64,000 bases of DNA from Humulus lupulus (taxonomy: Eukaryota; Streptophyta; Magnoliopsida; Rosales; Cannabaceae), in NCBI RefSeq assembly GCF_963169125.1, contig NC_084798.1, forward strand, positions 104,301,970 through 104,365,969. Reading direction: 5' to 3'. Position numbers and translations under genes: made by a program. The notes under the pieces are model-generated. The model worked only from the letters and a program-made list of their open reading frames with translations. It made no database searches and was not told where the DNA came from. Of the stretch, positions 1 through 9,018 are shown piece after piece (the stretch's first letter is position 1; each line of letters begins with the position of its first letter).

Positions 1-1802
1 CTTAAACCGAGCTCAGTGAATATAAAGTTGTCCTCGGCTACCAGTGGCCAAGTCGTGCCCTGTGCGCAAATGTTTTGTACGACACCCTTAGGCCGTTATC
101 ACATGTCCTATGGCATAATACCATCATTGACATAATACAAATATCGGGAGCACTTAGTCCCATCACATACCTATAACCGGGTGATGTTTTCTTACCTTTC
201 GATTCGCTAGCTTTGATCACTTGACTCCTTGAGCACGATCCTTCTCGAGCCCTAGCGCTCACCTAAACACAACCATAGGCCAAAGTCATCATCAAACCTC
301 AAGTCCAAAACCATGCCCCGGGACCAATCCCGAGCCCCCGGGAAGTCCTGGTTCCATCAAACAAGGTGGTGGAATCGAACCTCGAACCCTTGGTCAAAAA
401 CCCTTGCAAACAACCCTAAAATCCCTTTCTGGGAACAGGGCAGCGCTACAGCGCTCTTAGGAGGGCGCCACAGCGCTACAAAGCAGAACCAAATTCCCCT
501 AGAAAGCTTGGCCTAGCACTACAGCGCCGAAAGGCTAGCGCTGTAGCGCTAGTCATAGACAAGCGATACCCCAATTTTCCTTCCTGCGATTTCCGCAAGC
601 CAAACTCAACCAAAACCCCTCCAAACCTTCACCAAACTCAAAACACAACCTTATTAACACACTCCACTCATCCCAAGAACCCCAAATACCCAGAACTCAA
701 GCACATGCATCCCTAATCTCAAAATTCACCATAGCCATTTCTAGACATCAAAACTCAGCAGAACCCAGTCGAAACATCAAAGTTAAAAGCTTAGAATTTC
801 ATACCTTTAGTGGGAATTCGGTATCAAGAAAACCCCTACACCTCCTTAGCTTGCTCTTCCTAAACCTTTGGCCTGAATTCCCTAAAGTTCCCATGAAGTC
901 CAGCTTATACACCATAGGTCAAAAACTAAAACCAGAAGCTGAAGAAGCTACAAAGTCTTACCTCAAGTGATGGTGTGTTCTTGCTAAACCCCTGCCAGTT
1001 CTTCAATCCTAGCTTAGGATCCTTGATGCTAAGCCTAACCTAGCTCTCCTCTGAGCTTTACTCCAAGAAAACCCAAGAAAAGTGGTGAGAGAACCACAAA
1101 CCGACCCTAGAGAAAACAGCTCTGTTTTTCCTCCCTTTCTTTCCTTTCTTTTCCTTCTTTCCTCAGACTTCTGTATTATTCTACCACTTCCACTAACATA
1201 AAGCCTTAGTAATACCAATCTTTAAAAAAAACAAATGACCTTAATTCCCTCCCTATTAATTCTAAACCCCTTTAATCTACTTAGGGGCATTTTAGTCATT
1301 TGACCCAATTCCGGCTAATTCCTCGAGTGTCTCTAATATTGTTTGCTTACCTCCCGATACCTAATTAATCACCAATAATGTTCCTCGATGTCAAAATAGA
1401 CTCCGATATACTCACCAAATTCCCATTTATACCCCAAGGCTCACCCCGAGCGGTGTATAAATCCCCACCATGACTTTTTCGCAAATCTGCTCACTAGGAT
1501 CGTCTCGAGTCACAGATCACAGATATATCCACATAATAATGTGGTCTCAACAATTATCACATATATCAACACAGTTATCCCCATGATGGCCAAAATTACG
1601 ATTATGCCCTTCTAACCTAATCAGGGCCCACATGCATACTAATACACATAGTCATGCATCTCAAATATTCAAATAGTCATATAACATGCTTTAAATCATA
1701 ATCATACATTTTACTCATTAAAATTGCACTTAATTCCCATTATGCCCTCCAGGCACACTAATCTAGGCCTTTAAGCCTAATTAGCGAATTTGGGTCGTTA
1801 CA
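1..1802 (-). repeat. Element A 3' LTR, truncated by the window edge
   Basis: This is the same sequence as 9639-11438, with scattered substitutions. It ends in GTCGTTACA on the plus strand, immediately followed by the polypurine tract of A. The first roughly 620 bases of the LTR (plus-strand order) lie outside the window. It contains the AGCGCT-palindrome module (442-550) and a splice-donor-like site (about 187-205, minus strand). Confidence 0.95.
442..550. repeat. LTR palindrome module (AGCGCT type) with 14-bp inverted arms
   Basis: AGCGCTACAGCGCT at 442-455 is the exact reverse complement of AGCGCTGTAGCGCT at 537-550. Further partial copies lie between them near 471-480 and 517-528. The same module recurs in the other LTR of element A. 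In related LTRs the corresponding place is filled with other palindromes (CCGCGG type, GATATATC type). Confidence 0.8.
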
Positions 1803-1816
1803 ACTATCCCCTCCTA
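1803..1816 (-). promoter_or_regulatory. Polypurine tract of element A
   Basis: The minus strand reads TAGGAGGGGATAGT directly next to the 3' LTR terminus, which is where a plus-strand DNA primer must lie. Elements F (47681-47693) and G (54576-54590) have the same AGGGGA-centred tract. Confidence 0.85.
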
Positions 1817-1838
1817 ATGAGAATTTCGTCATCGAAAT

Positions 1839-2469
1839 TTACCTGGACAACTCGGGATACGGATCCCGCATCGCTGTCTCAAGCTCCCAGGTCGCCTCCT
1901 CTACCTTACTGTTCCTCCACAACACTTTAACCAGAGGGTTCGTCTTATTTCGCAATACTTTATCTTTTCGATCCAAGATTTGAACTGGTTGCTCTTCATA
2001 AGCTAAATCTATCTGTAACTCCAAATCTTCATGCCTCAACACATGAGTCACATTTGAGATGTACTTCCGAAGCATGGAAACATGGAATACGTCTTGAAAT
2101 CCAGACAACGATGGTGGCAAAGCTAATCTATAAGCCACCTGACCAATACTTTCTAGAATCTCAAATGGTCCAATGAATCTAGGGCTTAGCTTGCCCTTCT
2201 TTCCAAACCTCCTCACCCCACGCAGAGGTGAAACTCGAAGAAATGTGGTCCCCAATCTAGAACTCCACGTCCCTACGCTTAGGATTAGCATAGCTTTTTT
2301 GTCTGCTCTGAGAAGCGAGCATTCTAGCCCGGATCTTCTCAATAGCTTCACTTGTCCTCTGAACCATATTTGGCCCCAAATATCTCCTCTCACCCATCTC
2401 ATCCCAATGAATGGGTGATCTACACTTCCTCCCATATAAAATCTCATAGGGAGCCACTCCAATCGTTGA
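1839..2469 (-). pseudogene. Element A integrase C-terminus and chromodomain tail
   Basis: This is the end of the pol polyprotein. The stretch translating as KLSPRFIGPFEIL, followed by DVFHVSMLRKY, is the usual gypsy integrase C-terminal (SH3-like) region. It is followed by LVKVLWRNSKVEEATWELE and RDPYPEL, the end of a Tekay/Del-type chromodomain, which in this family directs integration towards heterochromatin. The reading frame shifts near 2260, between the MAPYEILYGRKC block and the GTTFLRVSPLRG block, so the domain is no longer joined to the integrase core. The stop codon is close to the 3' LTR, as is normal for the lineage. Confidence 0.88.
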
Positions 2470-2955
2470 CTAATAACTATTGTTATATGAAAATTCAATC
2501 AACTGAAGATACTTACTCCATGAACCCTCAAAATCAATCACACATGCTCTGAGCATATCCTTCAACACCTGAATCGTCCTCTTAGACTGTCCGTCAGTCT
2601 GAGGATGAAAGGCTGTACTAAACTTCAACTGACTCCCCAAAGCCTTCTGCAAACCACCCCAAAACTTGGAAGTGAAGATAGGATCCCGATCTAACACTAT
2701 AGACTTAGGAACCCCATGGAGACGTATGATCTCCCTCACATACAACTCAGCATATTGATCCACAGTATATGTCGACCTCACTGGAAGCAAATGGGCTAAC
2801 TTGGTGTATCTATCCACTATCGCCCACACTGAATCATGAAGTCCTACTGTCCTGGGTAAACCTCCCACAAAATCCATAGTAATGTCCTCCCATTTCCATT
2901 CAGGAATACCCAAAGGCTGAAGCAACCCTGCTGGTCGCTGATGCTCAGCTTTCAC
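2470..2955 (-). pseudogene. Element A integrase catalytic core
   Basis: The rve-type integrase core would insert element cDNA into chromosomal DNA. The first catalytic Asp is in [10 protein letters not shown] and the second in [13 protein letters not shown]. The third position, normally Glu in a QSERTIQ motif, reads [13 protein letters not shown] here, so the catalytic Glu is replaced by Lys (GAG to AAG). The equivalent motif in element F keeps Glu. An in-frame stop separates this segment from the upstream zinc-binding domain. This copy is catalytically dead even without the stop. Confidence 0.92.
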
Positions 2956-3270
2956 TTGCTAATAGGTTAAGCATCTGGCAACGTACCCTACCACATCCTT
3001 CTTCATCCCGGGCCACCAATACAAAGTCCGTAGATCCTGATACATCTTCGTGGTACCCGGATGAAGTGAGTACAACGTCGTATGAGACTCATCCAGTATC
3101 TCTCGTTTGATCCCTTCATCAGCTGGAGCACAAATTCGTCCCTGATACCGAAGCAAACCAACCTCAGATATAGAATAGTCCTTAGCTACTCCCGCTAAGA
3201 CATCCTCTCTAACCCTCTATAAATGAGCGTCTATCAACTGTCCTTCTTTAATCCGCTCTAGCAGGGTCGA
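2956..3270 (-). pseudogene. Element A integrase zinc-binding region and RH-INT linker
   Basis: The stretch HTTLYSLHPGTTKMYQDL followed by LYWWPGMKKDV is the H2C2 zinc-binding domain at the integrase N-terminus. The second Cys of the family CLxCQQV motif is lost: the segment reads CLTY and then a stop, where element F retains CLVCQQV. More stops occur upstream in the linker, near 3220 and 3270. The changes at the CxxC site are all C-to-T or G-to-A. Confidence 0.85.
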
Positions 3271-3777
3271 CTATAGAGTAATATTGGCCAACCGGCCCAC
3301 CACCAACTCTATCCCCGCTTTGACCATCTCATCATCTAACTCCCTTGAGATCTGAATGGAACTGTATAACTGACCTGGACCTCTCCGGCTCAATGCATCC
3401 GCCACCACATTGGCTTTCCCCGGATGGTAAAGAATATCACAATCATAATCCTTTACGAACTCCATCCAATGCCTCTGTCTCATGTTCAGGTCCTTTTGTG
3501 TAAAGAAATACTTCAGACTCTTATGATCAGTGTATACCTCGCACTTCTCCCCATACAGATAGTGTCACCAAATCTTAAGTGTAAAAACCACTGCTGTCAG
3601 CTCCAAATCATGGGTAGGATACTGCTGCTCATATTCCTTCAGCTGTCGTGATGCATAAGCTATAACCTTCTCATTCTGCATCAACACATAGCCTAAGCCC
3701 AACCTTGATGCATCGCAGTAAACAACAAACTTCCCTTCCCCCGAAGGAAGACTCAACACTGGCACTGTAATAAGTCG
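3271..3777 (-). pseudogene. Element A RNase H domain
   Basis: Gypsy-type RNase H, which degrades RNA in the RNA-DNA hybrid. [18 protein letters not shown] carries the first catalytic Asp, [15 protein letters not shown] the Glu, and VVADALSRR marks the C-terminal end. One in-frame stop replaces the Arg after KIW (element F reads [10 protein letters not shown]). Another stop follows the NITL motif at the end of the domain. A further stop at the left edge separates it from the RT connection domain. Confidence 0.9.
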
Positions 3778-4075
3778 TCACTTCAACTCTTGGAAACTGT
3801 CTTCAAACTTGTCTGACCAGATAAACTTCAGATTCTTCCATGTGAATTCGGTCATCGGTGCTGCTATCTTCGAGAAGCCCTCTACAAACCTTCTGTAGTA
3901 ACATGCCAACCCAAGAAAACTCCGCACCTCCGAGGTGTTCCTTGGCCTCGACCAATCCCTAACCGTCTCCACCTTTGATGGATCCACCTTAATCCCATCC
4001 ACACCTATGATATGTCCAAGGAATGTCACTTCGGGTAACCAAAATTCACACTTCATAAACTTGGCGTACAACTGA
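3778..4075 (-). pseudogene. Element A reverse transcriptase, C-terminal part
   Basis: This is the RT thumb/connection region, with [15 protein letters not shown] and the [16 protein letters not shown] motif. It continues directly from the RT segment that ends at 6378. The two halves are separated only by the solo LTR (4076-6372) and its duplicated 5-bp target, so the break is a clean insertion. Confidence 0.92.
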
Positions 4076-4244
4076 TGTAACGCCCTACTTCCTTAGAGCC
4101 GTTACTAAGTGAGTTTTTAAGACAAAACAGTGTGCAATGAACTCGCTAACCGAGGTTTTGAAACAAAAGTGTGACTAGTTAAAAGTTAAGGCTGTAATCT
4201 TTGAAAATGCGTCGTTTCATTAAAACTTCTATTATTAAACATTT

Positions 4245-4252
4245 GGGATCCC
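4245..4252. other. Conserved GGGATCCC site in the LTR
   Basis: This perfect 8-bp palindrome lies about 170 bp from the sense 3' end of the LTR. Matching copies at the same distance occur at 22259-22266, 43008-43015, 45837-45844, 52359-52366 and 56978-56985. Confidence 0.8.
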
Positions 4253-4683
4253 AAAATAAGGTTTGAAAACTAATTACATCTTGAAATAAGGTTACAGTTG
4301 AGAAATCATAAAATCTTAGGTTATTACAGCCATTTTTGAATAAAACCCCAACCAAAGCAGTCGGGCAGGCCAAACATGTACGCGTCGCTTCACGCTCTCC
4401 GTACTCATGGTTGGTCGACTCAGTCCTTGCAACTACCTGCCACACGGAGAACCCGTGAGCCGAAGCCCAGCAAGAAAACCCAAATAACACATAACATATG
4501 CAAATCAAATAGCTGTCATAATTCACTGACACATAGGAAAAACCATCATAATAAACAAGTACGGCCATGCCGCCCCCAAGGCCTTACCAAAGCCTGGAGT
4601 TTCGGTTCTCACCGCGAGGATAACTCATGTATCCCTTGGGTCCCACCCTGAATATAAGCATCCCATGTGCTGTGTGTTACTTT

Positions 4684-4749
4684 CGGCCCCACGGCCGCCC
4701 CGGCCTACGCCGTACTCGGCCCCACGGCCGCCCCGGCCTACGTCGTACT
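4684..4749. repeat. Two-copy 33-bp tandem repeat in the solo LTR
   Basis: The unit starting CGGCCCCACGGCCGCC is present twice in tandem, with one visible difference (ACGCCG versus ACGTCG). It lies where other LTRs of this family have shorter GC-rich tandem arrays (for example 42315-42447). Confidence 0.85.
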
Positions 4750-5170
4750 CGGCCCTTGCCGTTCAATTCATCATAATCACACATATAGTACATTCAAAAT
4801 AAACATTCACACACATCATAGTCCATTTAAGGTTAAGCATTTGCACGTAATACAATCCGGGGCCACGCCCTACAATCACACAGTGGGGCCATGCCCTAAT
4901 CTCGGGTGTTACGGTTTTCTTACCTGTATTCCGAGCCTCCTGATGCACTAAAGCCGCGAGCACGGTCCTCTAGCACGAGCCTCTCCAATAACCTAGTCAC
5001 AACACATAAGAAACATCCCTCAAGACTAATCAAATCATAAAACCGCCTCCCGGGACCAATCCCACACTCTCGGGACTCCCAAATTCCTAAAACAATTCAT
5101 TGGAAACATCCCCCGAACCCCCGGAGCAAAAGCTGAAAAATGAAAATTTTGGTGTCCTGAAAATGGCCTA

Positions 5171-5258
5171 GCGCCGCGGCTCAGCCCTACAGGGCCGCGA
5201 CGCTTAACAAGTCAGAGGCCACACCTCCCCTGGAACCAGCCTTACGCCGCGGCGCCCA
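5171..5258. repeat. LTR palindrome module (CCGCGG type)
   Basis: Copies of GCGCCGCGGC / GGGCCGCGACGC recur at 5171-5180, 5192-5203 and 5243-5258. This is the subfamily I version of the palindrome module found in every LTR of this family. Confidence 0.7.
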
Positions 5259-5756
5259 AGAACAGGGCCGCGACGCGCCCTTACGAACCCGAAATTTCTG
5301 GGTTTCTCACCTTCAATTCCTTCATCCAAAATACCTCCAAAACAGCCCAAACTCATATCTCAACCCCAAAACTCAATTCCAAACTTCTTAGGAACCATTT
5401 AACAACTCAGAAACACAATCAAAGAAACCCAAACACACAATAGAATCCCCAAAATCCACATCTTTGATTTTCAACTTCAGAAAATATTAAACCCAAAAAC
5501 AAACTTAATCAAACTTCAAAATGCTTTAATTCCTCAAACCATAACAAAAGCAAGCCTTAAATTTACTTAGAATCCTTACCTTGAATGAAGAATCCAACCC
5601 TATGCATCCTTGATTCATCTCCTAAGTCTCAAATTCAGCTCCTTCACCCCTCTTCTTCTCCTTCTTCTCCTTCTTGCCCTAGGTCTCCTTCTAGCTTTCT
5701 TTTTTTTCTAAATTTTGAATAAAACTATCAAAATGGGTAAGTGCCAAACCGTTCCC

Positions 5757-5765
5757 CCTATATAA
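5757..5765 (-). promoter_or_regulatory. Probable TATA box of solo LTR I
   Basis: The minus strand reads GGTTATATAGGG here. Solo LTR H has TTATATGG at the corresponding place (about 58445-58452). This puts the U3/R boundary roughly 640 bp into the LTR, so most of the LTR (about 1.65 kb) would be a transcribed leader. Confidence 0.6.
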
Positions 5766-6070
5766 CCCAGCTGAAATTTGCCTATTACCCTTGCCAAATG
5801 ACCACATTACCTCTCCTTGCTCATCCTTTCCTAACTAAACCTCAAGGGCCTACTTGTCATTTCCTATCCATTACAATTCTACCATTTTACCATCAAAACC
5901 TGTTACTCTCTATGGTTACTAACAGCTACACAAGTTACCAAATTACCAGTCACCAAAATCTCTCAAGAACTACGTTACAAAATCCTCGAATTACTCCTAG
6001 GCTCCTCCCGAGCCGGGTATAAAATCCCGTTGTGACATTTGAGTTAACTAGCTCTCTAGGACCGTCTCGG

Positions 6071-6106
6071 CACGTGCATCACAATAATAACACCACACTC
6101 ACGTGG
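6071..6106 (-). promoter_or_regulatory. Pair of G-box (CACGTG) motifs in U3
   Basis: CACGTG occurs at 6071-6076 and CACGTGG at 6100-6106. The same spacing is kept in solo LTR H (58762-58767 and 58791-58796) and the 5' LTR of G (62830-62835 and 62859-62864). G-boxes bind plant bZIP and bHLH factors; CACGTGG also resembles an ABA-response core. Function here is inferred. Confidence 0.55.
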
Positions 6107-6372
6107 CCCAAATCACATGATACAATTATCACATATCAATACAGCTATGCCCAATCATGGCCAAAATTACAATTATGCCCTTCAAACACAGTCGGGGCCT
6201 ACATGCATACTAATACACATAGTCATGCATCACAGATAAATAAATAGTCAAATAACATGCTTTAAATCATAACCATGCATTTAACTCATAAAATCACACA
6301 AAAATCCCAACATGCCCTCCTGGCACACTAATCAAGGACCTTAAGCCCTATTAGTGATTTTGGGTCGTTACA

Positions 6373-8002
6373 ACTGATGCTCCCTCAACCTCTGAAGAAC
6401 CTGTCGAAGATGAAGCTCATGCTCTGCCTCTGAACTGGAGTACACCAAGATGTCGTCGATAAAGACAATAACAAACTGATCTAGGAAATCCTTGAACACC
6501 CTGTTCATTAGGTCCATAAAGGCTGCTGGGGAATTAGTCAAACCAAAAGACATGACCAAGAACTCATAGTGCCCATACCGCGTTCGAAAGGCCATCTTAG
6601 GTATGTCCTCATCCTTGATCCTCAGCTGGTGATAACCAGATCGAAGATCAATCTTTGAGAACACCGTCTTACCCTGCACCTGATCGAACAAGTCATCAAT
6701 CCTTGGTAGGGGATACTTTTTCTTGATAGTCAACTTGTTCAATTCTCGGTAGTCGATGCACATTCTCAGAGTCCCGTCCTTCTTCTTTACAAACAAAACT
6801 GGAGCACCCCATGGCGAGTAACTAGGTCTGATGAACCCCAAATCCAGAAGCTCTTGCAACTGTATCTTTAATTCTTTCAATTCCGCCGGTACCATTCTAT
6901 ATGGTGCCCTCGACACTGGCTCTATCCTTGGCGCCAACTCAATGACAAACTGAATCTCTCTACGCGGTGGCAACCCAGGAAAATCCTCAGGAAACACATC
7001 CAAGAACTCGTAAACCAATCTGGTCTCGTCCGGTCCTACTGGTGAAACTCTGGTGGTATCCACCACACTAGCTAGAAAGCCTATAAAACCACCCTGTAAC
7101 AAGTCTCTGGTTCTCAACGCAGTTATCCTGGGTTCGCGGGGTCCATGCACCGCTCCCACAAAAACAAAGGGATCCTCGCCCTCTGGCTCAAAAGTCACCA
7201 TCTTCTTCCTGCAGTCAATGGTAGCTCCATACCTAACCAGCCAGTCCATACCTAGGATCATATCAAAGTCCTCTATACTCAACTTAATCAAGTCTACTAA
7301 CAATTCCCTACCATCAACTATCACTGGCAGTGCTCTAATCCACCTCCTAGATACTACTAGTTCTCCTGAAGGCAAAATAGTCCCAAACCCCGAAGTACTA
7401 TACTCACTAGGTCTACACAATCTATTAGCCACCTTATCAGATACAAACGAATGCGCAACACCAGAATCAATCAACACAGTAAAAGGAGTGCCAGCACTAG
7501 AAAGCTGACCTGTTAATACCGAGGGACTAGCCTCGGCCTCCGCCTGCGTCAGGGTGAACACTCGAGCTGGAGTCAAGCTATCTACCTTCCCTGTATCTCC
7601 CTTTTTTACTGTCGGGAAATCCTTCCTGAGGTGTCCCACCACCCCGCACACATACCAGGCCTTAGCCCGACACTCACCCGGATGGCGTCTCTTGCATCTC
7701 GTGCACTCTGAATAAGTCCTCCATGTATCACTGCCTCCCTGGCGGCCACCCTGAGTACCCCGACCTCTCCTATCAGGACCGGGAACGGTCGAAGCCTCAG
7801 GGGTCTTCCTCTTCAACTCACTGGGGCCTCCGCCCCTACCTGAACAAGAATATGGAGGCACCTCCTTGCGGCCCTCCCTCCTCACAGCATTCTCTCTCCA
7901 TATCTTATTCTTCGCTTCCTCAGCGGTAAGAGCCTTCTCCACAGCCTGGGCATAAGTTTTCCCTCCAGGAACTGTGGTAATTCTCACATCTCGAGCTATC
8001 AT
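6373..8002 (-). pseudogene. Element A gag C-terminus, protease and reverse transcriptase
   Basis: This is the longest open frame in the window. In order it encodes the gag C-terminus with a degenerate zinc knuckle ([14 protein letters not shown], lacking the first and last Cys), an aspartic protease ([13 protein letters not shown], catalytic DSG) and RT. RT motifs are intact: [38 protein letters not shown] with the first catalytic Asp, and [13 protein letters not shown] with the Asp pair. The frame runs into the solo LTR just after LREHQL; the remainder of RT lies at 3778-4075. The open start is internal to gag, because a stop near 8035 separates it from the gag N-terminus. It would need that upstream region to be a functional polyprotein. 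Confidence 0.93.
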
Positions 8003-8630
8003 AGCATTCAGCCCTCTAATGAACCTGTCCTACCTAGCTGCATCAGTAGGCACAAGATCCGGTGCGAACTTCGCAAGTCTGTCGAACTTCAGGGCATATT
8101 TTATAACTGTCATACTGCCCTGAACCAGCCCCCACAAACTCATTTATCTTCGCTGCCCTGATGGCAACATTAGTAACATCTCTAGTCTGTGATGCCACCT
8201 CCCACCAGATTCGAGCATCGTCCCTCAGCATATAAGTGGCATAGGCCACTCCGTCATGTCCTTCCACCCTCATAAAATCAAGAATGGTAGTAATCATGGT
8301 CATCCACTGCTCAGCCTTCAGTGGATCTGGTCCTCCCTCAATGATCGGGGGCTGTTGCTTCCTGAACCGCTCATACAACGGTTCCCATTTGTTCCCAACC
8401 TCAATTGGTTGTACCATAGGTACCACTGCAGGTGGCACAATAGGGGCAACACTCCCAGACGGAGCCTGCTGCCGCAGAATTCAGATTTGTTCATCTTGGC
8501 TCTGTAGCCAAGCCTGCATGTCTGCCATTAGTTGCTGCCAGTTCTCACGGACTGGCAGAGGGGTCTGGCCCCGATCATCATCTCTAGCCCTAGACCTGCC
8601 GGCTAGTCGCGTGGATTTTCTTGGACGCAT
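8003..8630 (-). pseudogene. Element A gag N-terminal region
   Basis: Gag forms the virus-like particle. The likely start is the ATG at 8630, giving MRPRKSTRLAG; element B has the parallel start MLPRKSDLQ at 17935. The retrotransposon gag core is recognisable in WEPLYERFRKQQPP and LRDDARIWWEVASQTRD. An in-frame TGA lies near 8479 (DEQI-stop), a frameshift near 8105-8130 around the GSMTV motif, and a TAG near 8035, so gag is broken three times. Confidence 0.85.
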
Positions 8631-9003
8631 AACTATCCAAGTCAATCTGCAATCAACGACTTGGCAATTAGGCTATGATGACAGGGTAATAATCCTTTCA
8701 TGATCCATCATTGGAACTCCAATCATTCACAAGCAATCAAAATATAACAATTTATCCAGATATTCATTCACATGCACAGCAGTGCTAATAAGCACGCCTC
8801 AATAGCATCATGCAATAGTCAAGGGCAAAGCCCTATCAGTATCTCATGCTCACTATTCATCAAACAGATATCAACAATCATATCTCACTCAAATCATTTA
8901 AACACATAATCATGTATACCCAATTACCAAACCCAGAGTTGAGCTTGTCTCTCGCGACGAATGTACATATCCAGCCAGTCTTCAGGACCCATAAACCTAG
9001 GAC
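8631..9003 (-). other. Element A 5' untranslated leader with conserved hairpin
   Basis: This noncoding stretch lies between the PBS and gag. It contains a short hairpin, AGGGC-AAA-GCCCT at 8822-8834, within a block (about 8805-8850) that is conserved in the otherwise non-coding element G (60451-60495). Position and conservation fit a packaging or dimerisation signal, which is inference. Confidence 0.6.
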
Positions 9004-9015
9004 GCTCTGATATCA
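9004..9015 (-). other. Primer binding site of element A (tRNA-Met type)
   Basis: The minus strand reads TGATATCAGAGC three bases inside the 5' LTR. The initiator tRNA-Met complement is TGGTATCAGAGC, so this copy carries one G-to-A change. Element G (60663-60674) has the unmutated form. Confidence 0.88.
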
Positions 9016-9018
9016 AGT

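Larger units (their letters stand above)
4076..6372 (-). mobile_element. Solo LTR (Tekay-like subfamily I) inside the RT of element A
   Basis: The plus strand starts TGTAACGCCC and ends GGGTCGTTACA, and no internal element sequence is present. It is flanked by a perfect 5-bp duplication ACTGA at 4071-4075 and 6373-6377. At 2297 bp it has the size of the other LTRs here and closely matches solo LTR H (56808-59073). Solo LTRs arise when the two LTRs of an inserted element recombine. A must have been present before this insertion. Confidence 0.97.

Noticed and set aside
38..262. 74-codon frame repeated at 9676-9900
   Set aside because: It lies in both LTRs of A, has no family features, and is conserved only because the LTRs are copies.
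4684..4749. Possible CRISPR-like or satellite array
   Set aside because: Only two adjacent copies without spacers, inside an LTR of a plant element.
4667..4951. Frame with repeated TAAPAYAVLGP peptide
   Set aside because: It is the translation of a 33-bp tandem duplication in a solo LTR, antisense to the element, with no other support.
7053..7508. 151-codon plus-strand frame over the protease of A
   Set aside because: Shadow of the real minus-strand gag-pro-pol frame.
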